Shown here: positions 35,101-47,341 of the stretch, one piece after another
Layout of the letters: each line of letters starts with the position of its first letter
How positions within the stretch are numbered: position 1 is the first letter of the stretch
Assembly: GCA_949592205.1 (NCBI GenBank)
Contig: CATIUR010000003.1
Location: 142,515,259-142,579,258, forward strand
Source: Helichrysum umbraculigerum
Taxonomy: Eukaryota > Streptophyta > Magnoliopsida > Asterales > Asteraceae
Direction: 5' to 3'
Length of the DNA stretch: 64,000 nucleotides
Notes under the pieces: model-generated
Databases searched by the model: none
Seen by the model: only the letters and a program-made list of their open reading frames with translations
What the model was told of the DNA's origin: nothing
Program-made: the position numbers and the translations under genes

Positions 35101-38100
35101 AGTTGTCATGGTATATTAACTGGAATATTGTCAAGATGGGTTACTTTGACTTTTGAAAGTCAAAATAATCAAAACAGTGGTGGCAAATGTACCATCTATC
35201 ATAATGGTAAATGGTATGACTTAATTTTGGATAAAAGGAATTTTTGTCAGGTGGTTAGTCAGCTAGAGTATTTGAGGTGCAATGATTGGGATATAACCAA
35301 TTGGAAGGATCGAATTTTGCTAGGCAGCAAGGGCATTTTACCTTTGGGAAATAGTCAAATTGTGAAATTTTTGAAACTTAAAGGATTTGATGAGATTTTA
35401 GATGGATGTTACGGATTGGTAAAGGAAAAGATGATGCTGGTTGTGACAGAATCAAGCAAAGGAAGTGGAGCAGAAATTGTCGATCATAAAGTGTTTAATA
35501 GTTATAGTATAAGTAGATTGGAATACAGTATGTCGTTAGTTTATTTTATTATAGTTCTGATCCTATTAATGGTTATGGATGCAAGTGTTTGGGATGTATA
35601 CTAAAACATTCCCTTTGGGCATACCCAAAGTAACTTGTACATATACGTTTATTTAGATTAACATATGTTTCCAGGGTTCCGTCCCCTTTATCTAAAAATA
35701 TAATTATTTTTTTTATAAATAAATAAACATGCTCATATAAGAAACTCAAAGCTATACAAAAGATACAGGAAACGGGATACTAACCTTTATGTTGATGAGG
35801 ACACCAGAAATAGAAGCAGCCTTACTTGCAAATCCCAAAAACTCATACAAGGTCATGTAATTCCCAACATATTGAGCATTTGGATTCCGATGTAGACTGT
35901 TGTTCGCAGCAAATGGTTCATACATTGAAGCTACATGTTTTTAAATAGTGTTAGAAAGGTATTTAGAAAAAATAAATTAAATGTCTTCTCATTGTATGCC
36001 AACTACATGTTATGGCTAATTGATTTTGCGTGATCGGTTCCTACAAATTTTAGACTACTATTGTCAACTTTTCATATTACTTTATGGCCATGCAATAGTC
36101 TGTAAATGAGCAGGATATGTGTGGAATCAATAGCAAGAGTGTATAAGACATAGAGTGGAATCATTTGAGTAAAACAAAGTAATTTACTCAATAGGATTTT
36201 TTATGTCGAAGAATTTTATATCCCATCGTTTGTAATACTATCATTTTGTGTTTGTAGATTTACTTGTCCACCGGAATATTTATTGAGAGTCTCTCCTCCT
36301 ACCTCCGACACATGTTATAACTTTTTTTTTTTTTGGTAAAAAGAAATGTTATAACTCATTTTTGGTAAATAATTAATGTTTACAATAACAAAGCCTTGGA
36401 GCATCTAAATCTAGATCCGGATATTTGAATAAAAATGATTGAATGGATTACGTACGTCTCAAGCTCTGAATCTGGGTCCATGTCAGGCTGAAGGTGTATA
36501 TCCCACTTCCGGATTGAAGTTCGGGATTATTTGATGACAAGTTGGTGAATTCTGACTGACTCACCGTAGTTCTATCCAGTAGGTTGATGGAACCTAAACA
36601 AATAGGTACTCCATCACTTGTAATCTGAACAGGACAGTCAATTATATCAGCACCATCTGATACAGCTTTGTTGTATGCCATATCAGTACACCCAGGAAAG
36701 TCCCCACTTGCTCCTTCGGATGAGATAATCAGAAATTTTGCTGAAGCAATTACCAAGTGAGAAGATACTGGTAAGTCAAATAGTCAATAGTTGAATAATG
36801 CCATGCATATTAGAAAACCTCAAGATATCAGAATGAACTGGTCAGGTTCTGTTGACCCATTTGACCGGTCATCCCTGCTGAATTTAAATTGGACTCATTC
36901 AAGGTAAGACAACAACCATTCATACAACCTCTAGAGAAAACTAATGCATACAGCCACTAAAAGTCATATATACATAAATAAATGATCAAAACAGAGAAAA
37001 GTATTACATACCGTTCTCTGATTGATTTGTCCCCAAGTGAGAAAAGCAATCTGCAGGGTTTCAGAAATAATCAAAAAAAGAAAGGATGGAAAGATTTTCT
37101 AGGATTTCAAAACAGTAAACAAAACCACTAGACTGAACCAACTATCAATATAATTTTGACTAATATCAAAGGTTCCAAACTTACCTAAAGCAGCTGATGG
37201 AGTTGTCGGGTAGTCAGACAGCACACCATCCACTGAGAAGACGCCGTTGTCGACAAAATTAAGATATTCTGAAAGAGGATCAAAACTGTAGTTATATGCG
37301 ATTGGGGCGTCATTCCTAAAATCGGATGCAAACACTTCTAGACCAATCTTGTGAGCATCCATGACCAATGAAGTATATGGCTGCAAGTACAGATGATCTT
37401 CAGGCCATATGTAAGATTTCGGAACTAGAATGCCTGAAGCAAAGGTCTTGATATAACTTAGATTCTTCACAAGAAACCCATATTCTTGCTGGGTCGAAGG
37501 CTCAATCATGCCCATCTTGAGAATTCGGAGAATCAGTTTCGTGGTGCTTGCTCTGAATGTTTCCCGAATGCTTAGTAAGAAATTGATCTCTGGCGATGAT
37601 ATATACTTCGCATCACTAGTTTCAGCATTATTAATCACAAAATTTCTCATACTCAAATTGTGTTGGGTGTAAAATGCATCATGCTGCATAAGCATAAAGA
37701 GAAAGGAGGTAAGAGGTTGGTAACATTATATAATAATAACAATTATTATCTTCAGTACTGTTGTAAGAAATCAAAAACGCTGTTTGAAGTTGTGCAGTTT
37801 CTAAATCCCCAGGGGGCCTGATGGCTTTAATTTCAACTTTATTACAAAGTTCTGGGAAGCAGAAATTCTTCAATTATATAAAATACTTCGAGGCAACGGG
37901 TACAATTGCTAAAGGATGCAATGTTTCATTTATTGTTCTTATACTGAAAAAACCTGGCCCTATGGACTTATCGGACTACCGTCCAACTAGTCTCATTGGG
38001 TGTGTTTATAAGGTTGTATCAAAAATATTGGCGCTAAGATTGGCGAAAGTGATTGATAAAGTAATTAGCTCAAATCAAACGGCATTTATGGGAGGTAGGA

Positions 38101-39962
38101 AAATTCTAGATGGCGTTTTAATTGCTAATGAAGTGGTCTGTTATGCAAAAAGGAAGGGTTGAAACTTTTTTTTAATCAAGGTAGACTATTAAAAAGCTCT
38201 CGATTGTGTCAATTGGGATTTTCTAATTGAAACAATGAAACAAATGAATTTCTCAGAAAAATGGTGTCCTTTTAGGAAAATGGAGATGGAGATTTGCCAC
38301 CAAAAAAGATGCCTTGTGGAGGAAAGTAGTAAATGAAAATTATCTTAGCTCTTCAAAAAAATAGAAATAAAATGTACAAGTAAAAAAATTACCTGAACAT
38401 TCAACCACAATGCACCCAACTTTCTCTCAACAAGATCACTAAGAAGAAGCATACGATACGCGCCATTATATGCTGAATTCCGGGAGCTGATGTTCTGAAT
38501 TACTGTTGAAAAAATAAAATAAAAAATCAATACTTTCAAACTATGTGAAAGTTTAATTCGCCTGAATTTGAACTTACACAGGGTAGGTCTGATCTCCCAA
38601 TATTTGTAGTCCACAGAAAAGAATCCTGTCATCAGCACTTTATTTACAGGGTAGCTACGGCGTCTGGTTGGGTCCCGTTTGACAATATCAGATCCATACT
38701 CAAGATCCACATTGTGAAAGCAGAACCCTTCTGCATCTTGAGTCAATTGCAGATCACACCAAAGGATGCTGTCTGACAAACTAGCTGCTCTGGCGAATAC
38801 GTAGCCACCCGCACTGGAATCTGGATATATTCCTGAAAATCCACCATGTGCAACGATTAAAGGGCGAGCTCCTGCAAAAGATGGGAAATGATACATGTTT
38901 AACTGATGTTATGGGAGTCAACTGGAAATTAGTATTCTTTTATGTAATCCAAATGATACATAGAAAACCCAAGTTCCTCCTAATCCTTCTATCTGTTATT
39001 AATGGAGTGTTATATTGCATCTTAGTCATTTTTATTAGCTATTCTACTTGATAAAGCACTGATTAAGTTCAGTCTTGATTAGATCGTATCATTGCCAAAT
39101 TTTATATGAATCCAATGGCGAGTTTGAACTATCCAAGTGGTTCTTCAATTAGAACTACTGAAGTAAGAGATTCCAACAGTTCTTTAAACCCGAGTCTGGA
39201 GGAATCATATTTTGCTAAATTGAACAGTTCCACGGTTAGGTTAAAAGAACTTAAGCAAACTACATCAGTCAAAGAATAATATGATGAGTTTGTTAGTGTC
39301 ATAAGTGGAAACAAATTGGTAGATGGCCGGTTATGTGCTCAATTGTTTCATTGATATGATGGTCTTGAGGAAGAGATGCAAATGCACGGTTAAATTGTGT
39401 TTAAGCCCCAAACTCATATTGTTTCAAGAGCTCACATTTAGAGCACAAAAATCTGGACCATCCATCATAGTAAAGAGTATAAGATAGTTGTTGATGAAAA
39501 CTTACAACTTAGTAGTAACTTAGATAAAAGGCATGTTGATGGATACAAATTTAATAGAACAAACTGATTACATATGAGGTAGTTGCAAGTGTTGAAGGGA
39601 CTAAACATGATGCATGATGGCCTTAGAGAATTAGAGTTTAATGGAGTTAGTAAACAAATTGAGATTGTTCAGGTAGATATGATCAAACACATGATTGTAT
39701 GGCAGCAAAATAGTGGCTTGAATGTTGCTGAAGATTTTGAGGGTTTGAACTTTTGGTCTGATAAAAAATTGGAGGAATGTTGAGCATAAGTTAAATGAAT
39801 CTGGTCATCAATCGCAGCAGTTAAATTTTATTCTAAAGGAGATATTGAGTCACCTGTAAGTGTTTTCCATGAAGTAGTAGTCTCATTTCTAGATCCAAAG
39901 GTTACATGAGTGGCAGCCAACGGTAGTAGTACCGACAACAGTTTCAGTAGTAACGACGCCAT
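32127..39962 (-). CDS. GDPDL: GPI-anchored glycerophosphodiester phosphodiesterase-like protein (SHV3/GDPDL), 9 exons
   Basis: SHV3-type proteins act at the cell wall/plasma membrane and affect cellulose and wall integrity; enzyme activity in the subfamily is uncertain. Exons (- strand): 39962-39854, 38871-38578, 38502-38393, 37683-37185, 37050-37012, 36767-36456, 35930-35785, 32950-32464, 32374-32127. They sum to 2,244 nt (747 residues plus stop), as usual for the family. A signal peptide (MASLLLKLLSVLLPLAA) is followed by GDPD-like domain 1 (from about residue 38; A-H-G-G-F-S-G-I-Y-P-D-S-S) and the block HDAFYTQHNLSMR. Domain 2 (from about 351; G-A-S-G-D-F-P-G-C-T-D) ends near G-I-I-T-D-F-P-A-T. 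A Ser/Pro linker and a hydrophobic end (FLILMLCCLAVFV) suit GPI attachment. In domain 1 the catalytic His-Arg of true GDPDs is His-Gly. All introns are GT-AG and three carry retroelement debris. Confidence 0.93.
32990..35700 (+). mobile_element. unidentified retroelement-like insertion in GDPDL intron 7
   Basis: The 2.8-kb intron holds G-rich + strand sequence unlike its flanks. It includes an open frame at 35,092-35,604 (G-G-K-C-T-I-Y-H-N-G-K-W-Y-D; later a hydrophobic end) and another at 34,496-34,897, neither of which I recognise. It closes near 35,620-35,690 with CCCTTTGGGCATACCCAAAG and an A-rich end, resembling a LINE 3' tail. No TSD was found. A degraded LINE is my best guess. Confidence 0.4.
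37810..38340 (+). pseudogene. LINE reverse-transcriptase fragment in GDPDL intron 3
   Basis: The + strand encodes G-P-D-G-F-N-F-N-F, then after frame changes S-D-Y-R-P-T-S-L-I-G-C-V-Y-K-V-V-S-K-I and N-Q-T-A-F-M-G-G-R, classic L1-type reverse-transcriptase motifs. It continues past a stop to A-L-D-C-V-N-W-D-F-L. Stops and frameshifts make it non-functional. It is antisense to the host gene. Confidence 0.85.
39070..39785 (+). pseudogene. retrotransposon gag relic in GDPDL intron 1
   Basis: The + strand reads L-K-Q-T-T-S-V-K-E, then Y-D-E-F-V-S-V-I-S-G-N-K-L-V and, after stops, G-L-E-E-E-M-Q-M. This spacing is typical of Ty3-type gag (retrotrans_gag) proteins. Several stops are present and no LTRs were found. 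It occupies most of intron 1 (982 bp). Confidence 0.6.
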
Positions 39963-40720
39963 CTCTTCTGAACAAAGTACACATACAAATCGATCAGATT
40001 AATTGTTTCACTTCAAGTTGGTTAAAAATTGCTAAAAATGGTATAATAAAATCAAATAACACCAAGAATCGTAGAAATACGCTTTCATTAAACTGCACTC
40101 ACTAAACCGGGTTTAAGCACCGAAATACAGGACCCAAAATCTCACAACAAGAAAGCTCTCACACTCAAACTAGTCTAATTATGTTAGATCACATAAACAA
40201 TTTCAGTATCAGAGAAGAAGATCAAATTCCTTGGGAGAGTATCAACAAAGAAAGAACAAAATACAAGTTCTCTGTTACTAATAAAAAAGAATGAAAAATA
40301 GTTTATAAAGTACAAATTAATCTCTTTACCTGCATGAACAAAGCAATTCTAAAAAAGGTTAGACCAAGTAAGTCCAAATACATATATGTTTCATGTTTAG
40401 ATTATATATTTGAACATCCCCCATAAATATAACCATGAAACATATCAAAACAATTCACCTTTAGCATACGTGAAACGAGTCAACCAAACAAAAAATAAGT
40501 AGCTCTCGAAACAATTACTAGTTATCCTTAATATGAATTAACCAAAATTGCAAGGCTAACACTTTCAAAGACCAATTTCATATAAAGCAAAGTAAGTGAA
40601 CAAATAAAAAAACACACACAAAAGAGCATTACTTATTATTGCAACCATACTACCTTACCACAAATAAGTAAAGCAACAAACAGAAAATAGAAAACAACTT
40701 TCACCCCACTCCTACTTTTT
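39963..40720 (-). promoter_or_regulatory. GDPDL upstream region
   Basis: About 0.75 kb between the GDPDL start codon and the Copia relic. It is AT-rich, with no coding segment, and should contain the promoter and 5' leader. I could not assign a TATA box or start site with confidence. Confidence 0.4.
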
Positions 40721-41468
40721 CAAGACGATATTCCATTTTTTTCATCAACAAAGAAGTCAATAAATCTCTTAAGAGGAAAACTCATTCGACCAACTTTATA
40801 TTGAACATTAGCGATAGGTTCAACATTAGCAGACTCATTAAGTGTTCCAAATGACTCTAATGAACTTTGCTTATCTGACAAAAAAAATTCTCTGGACATT
40901 GTATAGTAGCATGTGGCTTAGATGTAACACCAAGATCAGTAATTTTGTCATGATTGCATGGTAATTTTAAGTCACTCAGAACATCAGTGAAAAAACTTAG
41001 CACTTATTTCCATCAAAATATGGAGAATCAAAGAAATCCAAATGATTTAGAAAATTATTGTCAAGCACACCTTGGTTGCATTCATCTTAAACGGATAAAC
41101 AATGTAAAAAAAAAAATCTACGTTTCTTGAAAAAATGACATTTTTATTATCAAGACAATACAACTTATACCCCTTGTTAGAATTTGAATAACCAAGCATA
41201 ACACATCAACACTGGAGCTAAAACTATCAGAATCACCATCATAATTGTCATGTTTAGATGCAAAACATAGGCAGGTAAAGTTCCTCAAATGTGAAAGAGC
41301 GGGTTCAAAACCAAAATTATTTCATGAGGAGACTTTCCATTCAAGACTGAGGACGGAAGTCTATTAGTTATGTAAGTAGCAGTAAGTACACCCTCAGGCC
41401 ACATATTATTCGGAGCATGCCCCTGAAACAGCTGAGACCTGGCCATAATAAATAGGTGTCTATGAAGC

Positions 41469-41984
41469 TGATGGAGGCCCAAGTGTGGAAGATCAAGCCC
41501 TTATGTTCCTAGAGGTCCAAGACTGTGTAACAAAACGGGCTGCACGAAAAAGGGCATAACTTGGGCTACCGGGCTCCGTTTGAGGCCCATGAGCAGGCTA
41601 TTCGAAGCTTGAAGCGGGGCCCATCAAGCCGCTAACAGCCATAGGTGGTTAGGCCCACCCTCGAAGCCCAAAAACGCCTCCGTTTGGAAGATATGGGCTA
41701 TTTTATAAATTTTATGTTCAATTTAGACTTTTGTTCTGGGTTTATGGTTTGGCCCGTTATGTTTGGTTGGCCCATTTAAATTTCTGGTTGTTTATTAGGG
41801 TTCATTTGACATTGTTTTGAAGTTAGTTTTCAATTGGAAGAATTTCGACTTCACTCTCAATTTTGTGAATCATACCCATTTCCTGGTATTCTTTTGTGAA
41901 TCAACGTGCTTTTGGAAGAGATTTTTCCTGGTATTCATAGGAATCAACATGTTTAATCTATTATCCCATTTATACACTATATCA
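41469..41984. mobile_element. solo LTR (516 bp) nested in the Copia integrase, TSD GAAGC
   Basis: Runs from TGATGGAGGCCCAAG to CACTATATCA (TG...CA) with identical GAAGC repeats on both sides (41464-41468 and 41985-41989). The Copia integrase coding sequence on the - strand breaks at the left junction (L-H-R-H-L) and picks up again at the right one, confirming insertion. It is GC-richer than its host and has no coding capacity. Confidence 0.85.
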
Positions 41985-43196
41985 GAAGCTTATTAAATAT
42001 ATCATCTTGTTGAAGTGTGTAAGCACATGAAGTTTGATGAACAATGCCATTAGCCTTAAAAAACAAATTCATTCTATTATTAACAAATGTTGTGCTATTA
42101 TCACTTCTGAAGACTTTAACAAACTTGTTAAACTGATTTTTCATTAACTTAAAAAATGACACGATATGATCAACGTACAATTTCATCTTTACTTTTCATC
42201 ATGTATACCCATACAGCTCTAGAAAAATCATCAACTAAGGTTAGAAAATATCTATAACCTTCTCTACTTGTAACTTTGTAAGGGTCCCCAAAGGTCAAGA
42301 TGAACTAATTCACAAACATTTTTGATTTTTTAGTTACTAACAGGGAACAGCCCATGGGATTGTTTTGCTACATGACATACTTCACTGGGTAGAAGAGACT
42401 TATTTCCTAAATCTAATTATCTTATAATAGATGCAATAAAGGCTCAGATGAATGACCAACCTTTCTATAATTCACAAGACTTTTACCAAACAAACCAGAA
42501 CTGGTACATGCCATATTAGCACAAGGCTTCTCATACAACAATATATCACTTAAGAAACACGGTTATTGTTAGGGAAACTTTGCTTGTTTAAATCTTGAAT
42601 TATCTGAAATTTGTTAAGAAAACAACCTGCCAAGTTATGTCACCTTTCAATGGTGTGTCCCGTCACAACACAAATTTTACACAACAGACTAGAATTAATA
42701 TCAACACATTTTATACTCTCAAAAGGTTTCCCAACAAAAGCACATGCATGATTTTTGCTGACAAAATTAGATGAAGAGATCTCTCTATGAGATTCTTCTC
42801 TAGACATAACTAGAAAAAGCAACTTTGACATTCATTAAATGATCTCATATCAAAATATTACTTCGAATTGATGCATATACCTCATTCAATCCCATCAAAA
42901 ATTGCATTAGTCGTAACTAAGCTGATTAAGTTCAAAAGAATCTTTAGATGCATTGCATATACATGTAGGCAGTTTAACTAGTGCATCATATTGTTTCCAC
43001 AAGGAATTCAATTTACGATAGTATTCAGAAACTGAAGCTCCATTTTGAGTCAAGGATTGATTTAATGATAAAGATTAAATGAGTGAACCATCAACTATAT
43101 CATATGTTTCCTTTAATATATTCTTGCCACAACACACAAGCATTTTTGGAATTCATTTTACCCATGTATAATTCCTCATTAAGAGAATTTAAAATC

Positions 43197-44139
43197 GGGT
43201 TAATAATGGTTTAATCCCTAGAGTTTCACTTTTTTTTCGTTTTAACCACTCAACTTTTTTTTGAATGTTTTAACCACTTAACATAGGGTCAATAATGGTT
43301 TAATCCCTGAACTTTCAATTTGTTTTCGTTTTAACCACTCAACTTTGTTTTAAACGTTTTACCCACTCAACATATGAGTTGACCATACTTTAACCACTAA
43401 AGTTCATTTAATCATTAAAAAAAAAACATTTTCGTTAACTTATAATGAAAGTTTAGATCGTGATATATAAACTTTGAACTGATTTTTTATCGACCAAGGT
43501 TGTCAAGAGATAGATCTTACCTAGGATCGTTTTTGTCTTCACAATATCGAAATCGTAAGATCAAATCGGGATCGTAAGATCTTAGGATTTCAATTTGAGC
43601 ATAGGATCTTACGATGTCGATCCGATCCGATCTTACTTAACATGAATATAAGTTAAATATAAATTAGTTAATTTTTGTCCAATAAAAGGTTAATAGGTTT
43701 ATTATTTGTCATGCAATTAATCTTTTATATGCATTATATATAATACACATTTATGAGATCATAATGTATGAGTAGGATCTTACGATTTCGATCTTGTGAA
43801 TACAAAAATGATTCTAGGTAAGATCTCTCTCTTGACAGCCTTAGTCGATAAAAAAATCAGTTCAAACTTTATATATCCCAATCTAAACTTTCATTATAAG
43901 TTAACGAAAGGGTTTTTTAAATGGGTAAATGAACTTTAGTGGTTAAAGTATGGTCAACTCATAAGTTGAGTGGTTAAAACGTTTAAAACAAAGTTGAGTG
44001 GTTAAAACGAAAACAAATTGAAAGTTCAGGGATTAAACCATTATTGACCTTAAGTTGAGTGGTTAAAACATTCAAAAAAAAGTTGAGTGGTTAAAACGAA
44101 AAAAAAATGAAACTTTAGGTATTAAACTATTATTAACCC
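43197..44139. mobile_element. fold-back element (943 bp) nested in the Copia gag
   Basis: The two halves are inverted copies of each other: the left arm starts GGGTTAATAATGGTTTAA and the right arm ends with the mirror of it. The arms are about 370 bp and the loop about 190 bp. Inner parts contain several ATCTTACGATTTCGAT-like palindromes. Near-identical 9-bp flanks (TTTAAAATC at 43188-43196, TTCAAAATC at 44140-44148) suggest a Mutator-type TSD with one mismatch. The gag frame is interrupted exactly here. Confidence 0.85.
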
Positions 44140-44399
44140 TTCAAAATCCAAGAGAGAACAACGTACTTACATCTATCCCACTGTATAGCTAACGCTACAT
44201 TTTTAGTGGGACGAGGACAAGACCTATCAATAAAACCCAATTTGTTTTTGGTTTTAAGCGCAAGAATCATGGCATAGTTCCACACTTTATAATTTTCACT
44301 ACCTACTAACTTCCTAGTAAGAATTGGTGCTCCACTAGTGTCAATAGAATGCAAATATAAAGGGTGACTAAAATCAAGTTCACTAATGCGAGCGAGTAC

Positions 44400-45362
44400 T
44401 AACCTAGCTTGTTAACCATATCGTAAACCATTTTAAAACACAAGTAGCAAATAGATGCTAACTAACAACATGTAGATCAATAGAATTAGGGACAGGGTCA
44501 AGAACACTCAATAATGTAACATGTCAGGTATAATTGAGATTTTTAATAGCTAACATACAACTACTACTAGTATATATTACCAGACAGATAACACACATAA
44601 TCCAATACAAGAAAATTTTACCATATACTACTTTAACAGGTCACGATAATGCAGCAAACAAAATAAACAAGTAGAAGGAACTTGCTACAGAACAAGGTAA
44701 GAAGAAGAAAAGCATACTTGGGACGAAAAACTAGCAGCAAGCTCAATCAGGAACCCTTTAAATCCGGAACAACTTATAGTAAGAACCGATCACACAATGG
44801 AGTTTTGAACTTGGGGCTTGGTACCGGAGAACAGAACGGGAGGTAGAATTAGGTCATTAACTGTGTTTATATTTTTTGATGAAGTTGTTGTTTGTGATGA
44901 AAAATAAAAAAAGAAAGTAAAATTAAAGAAGAGGCTTTTATGTATAAACATGTCAACTTCATTTCAAAGTTGCAGGTGTATATTGTTGGAAAGAAGACAC
45001 ACACTTTTCTGTTAATGGTATTTTCATTTAACCCTTCAACTTTTAATAACTTATCTTTTCACCAACTTTCATACGGAGTATTACTTTAAGTAATTTAACT
45101 AGATGAAGATATATATTTTTTTTGTTAATCTATCATTTTAATTAATTTATAACCCGTGGCTTCGCGGGACTATATGTACATGATATTTATATTAATGATT
45201 CGCTTCATGCAGTGGAATTAGAAAATAGACATAATTTGATATTCGGATATACTCATAGTTGTGTGTATTTTATTTTGTATATTGAAGTTATATTGTGATC
45301 GTATTCTGAATTGGGTTAGAGTATGCTTCATATATTGTGCATATAAGTTAGGATGTTGCTTA
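44400..45362. other. intergenic AT-rich DNA
   Basis: No supported gene. A GC-rich hairpin CCCGTGGCTTCGCGGG near 45,154 resembles a Helitron 3' hairpin in minus orientation but lacks the CTAG end, so I do not call an element. Confidence 0.4.
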
Positions 45363-47341
45363 GACCTCTCCCAACAGGTTAAGTCGGTTTCCGTCGGTTT
45401 GAAGCGACGAAAGTGACGCCGTTGGCACGGCCTCGTCACTTTCGTCCGTTGGTTGTCTTCGTCGCATTTTCGACGATGCGTCGGTTTGAAGCGTGGGTCC
45501 GTGGGGCCGAGTGAAAATAAAAAAAACATTATTTTAATGAATTTAGCCGTTGGAGCCGTTGGAAAGGATTTAAAAAATAAAAAAAAAATTAAAAAAACAA
45601 AGAGCCGTTTGACATCTTTCTTTTTTTTAATTTTTTTTCCCTTTTTCCCTATAAATATATACATCTAAATTCCAAAAAAATCACACCTCAAACTCACACT
45701 TCTCTCCAAAATTCAAATTTCTATACTTTCACACTTTTGAAAATGTCATCTTCCGATTCCGATATTGAAGACGTGATGACGGTGAATGCTTGTGCCGATC
45801 CAACGCAAGCTCTCGCAATGCTCGACGCGATAAACTCCGGTTCATCCGACGAAGACGAATTTTATATGTACCGATACCACGAGCACCCCGACGATACTTT
45901 CTTAGAGATCGTGCTGGCGCGTCGGAACGTTTATATCGAGACTACTTCGCCGAGAATCCAACCTTTCCGGCGGATGTTTTTCGTCGTCATTATCGGATGA
46001 GCAAAGCATTATTTCTCCGTATATGCCAAGGTATAACATCATACTCCACTGTTCCGGTACCTGCATATTTTTCATACTTCATTCAAAGACCCGATTGTAC
46101 CGGGTTACTTGGTTTTAATGTTTGGCAAAAATGCACGTCCGTCATACGGCAATTGGCATACGGTTGTGTCGCCGATGCATTTGATGAATATTTACATATG
46201 GGTGAGCAAACTGCATATGATTGTTTGGATAACTTCTGTAAGTGTGTTTTTCATTTATACTCTACGGAGTATTTACGAAAACCAACATTGGCGGATGTGC
46301 AACGATTACACGAGAAACATGCTCAGGTGCATGGTTTTCCTGGGATGCTTGGTAGCATTGATTGCATGCACTGGCCATGGAAAAACTGCCCAGTGGCCTG
46401 GCAAGGTCAGTACACTCGAGGTGATCACGGGCATCCAACGATCATGCTCGAAGCGGTTGTATCTTATGATACTTGGATTTGGCACGCTTTCTTTGGTCCA
46501 GCCGGTTCGAGCAACGACATCAATGTGCTCAATCAATCGGATTTGTTCAACGACTTACTTCAAAATAGAGCTCCGCAAGTAAACTTCACAATTGCCGGGC
46601 AAGAGTTCACTCGAGGTTATTATCTAGGAGATGGGATTTATCTGGAATGGGCCACTATTGTGAAATCGTTTAAGCATCCGCTAACGGAACAGGAGAAATG
46701 GTTCAAGAGATACCAAGAAGCTGCAAGAAAGGATGTGAAGCGGGCTTTCGGTCAGCTTCAAGGCCATTGTCAAATAATCAAGAACCCGGCAAGACCTTAT
46801 AGCACCAACCGGATATCAAGAATCATGTATGCTTGTGTTATTCTGCACAATATGATAACCGAGGATAACGGACGAAATTTGTGTGACTTGGAGGAGCAAT
46901 ATCCGGATGTCCCACCGAGACGCTCGTGGCAAGAAAGGGTGGAGACTCATTTGCGTATGGACAAAGAATTACGCGATCGGGAAGTTCATCACCGACTTCG
47001 AAATGCTTTGATCGACCACATTGCACAGTTCCGAACTACCGTAGTCGTTAATTGTTGTAATCGTTTAATTAAAATAATTGTCTTTCATTTTTAGTGTACC
47101 TTTTTTTTATTATTGTATTTTTTTAAGTATTGTAATGTTTATTTTTAGTATTGTAATGTTTTTAATTTGAATGAAATGTGTTTTTATTTTAATAATTGTG
47201 TATTATTTAATTAGTTATTTGGTTGTGGGACCCTGAAAAATGAAACTGACGGAGCACTGTTGGGAGGGGCCTGTCAGTTTCTGTCAGTTGGTTGAAAAAG
47301 CTGATGTGGCGCATCAGTTTCTGTCACTGTTGGGAGGGGTC
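45363..47341 (+). mobile_element. complete PIF/Harbinger transposon (1,979 bp), TSD TTA
   Basis: Termini GACCTCTCCCAACAG (left) and the complement of GACCCCTCCCAACAG (right) are flanked by the 3-bp TSD TTA (45360-45362 and 47342-47344), the defining target of PIF/Harbinger elements. Subterminal CTGTCAGTTTCTGTCAGTT-type repeats lie at the right end. It encodes one transposase; the separate Myb-like ORF of many PIF elements is absent. Confidence 0.93.
45743..47094 (+). pseudogene. PIF/Harbinger transposase (DDE_Tnp_4 type), frameshifted and with catalytic Glu replaced
   Basis: The natural start is the ATG at 45,743 (M-S-S-S-D-S-D-I-E-D, acidic N-terminus). The frame shifts once near 45,899-45,907, inside D-D-T-F-L / R-D-R-A-G-A-S-E-R. 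The long remaining frame then runs to the TAG at 47,092-47,094. It shows the helix-turn-helix-like region, G-S-I-D-C-M-H-W (first Asp, codon 46,360), G-S-S-N-D-I-N-V-L and L-G-D-G-I-Y (Asp, codon 46,630). The third catalytic position, normally D-V-E-R-A-F-G, reads D-V-K-R-A-F-G (AAG at 46,738). Two independent lesions suggest it cannot cut DNA itself. Confidence 0.9.

Larger units (their letters stand above)
40730..44400 (-). pseudogene. decayed Ty1/Copia retrotransposon (gag and integrase), with two nested insertions
   Basis: On the - strand, gag begins near 44,395 (H-S-I-D-T-S-G-A-P; G-S-E-N-Y-K-V-W-N-Y), resumes after an insertion at L-N-S-L-N-E-E-L-Y-M-G-K, and reaches a zinc-knuckle remnant (L-L-C-K-I-C, G-H-T-I-E-R) near 42,640. 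The integrase core follows (V-K-V-F-R-S-D-N near 42,090; A-T-Y-I-T-N-R-L-P-S near 41,370), then the G-x-x-K-type C-terminal region to about 40,730. Reverse transcriptase and RNase H are missing, and many stops interrupt the frames. Boundaries and LTRs were not found. Confidence 0.85.

Noticed and set aside
45142..45175. Helitron 3' end
   Set aside because: A CCCG...CGGG hairpin exists but no CTRR end follows at the right distance.
46109..46582. Long open frame overlapping the Harbinger transposase
   Set aside because: It is a shadow of the real transposase frame; the protein has no family resemblance while the overlapping frame has clear DDE motifs.
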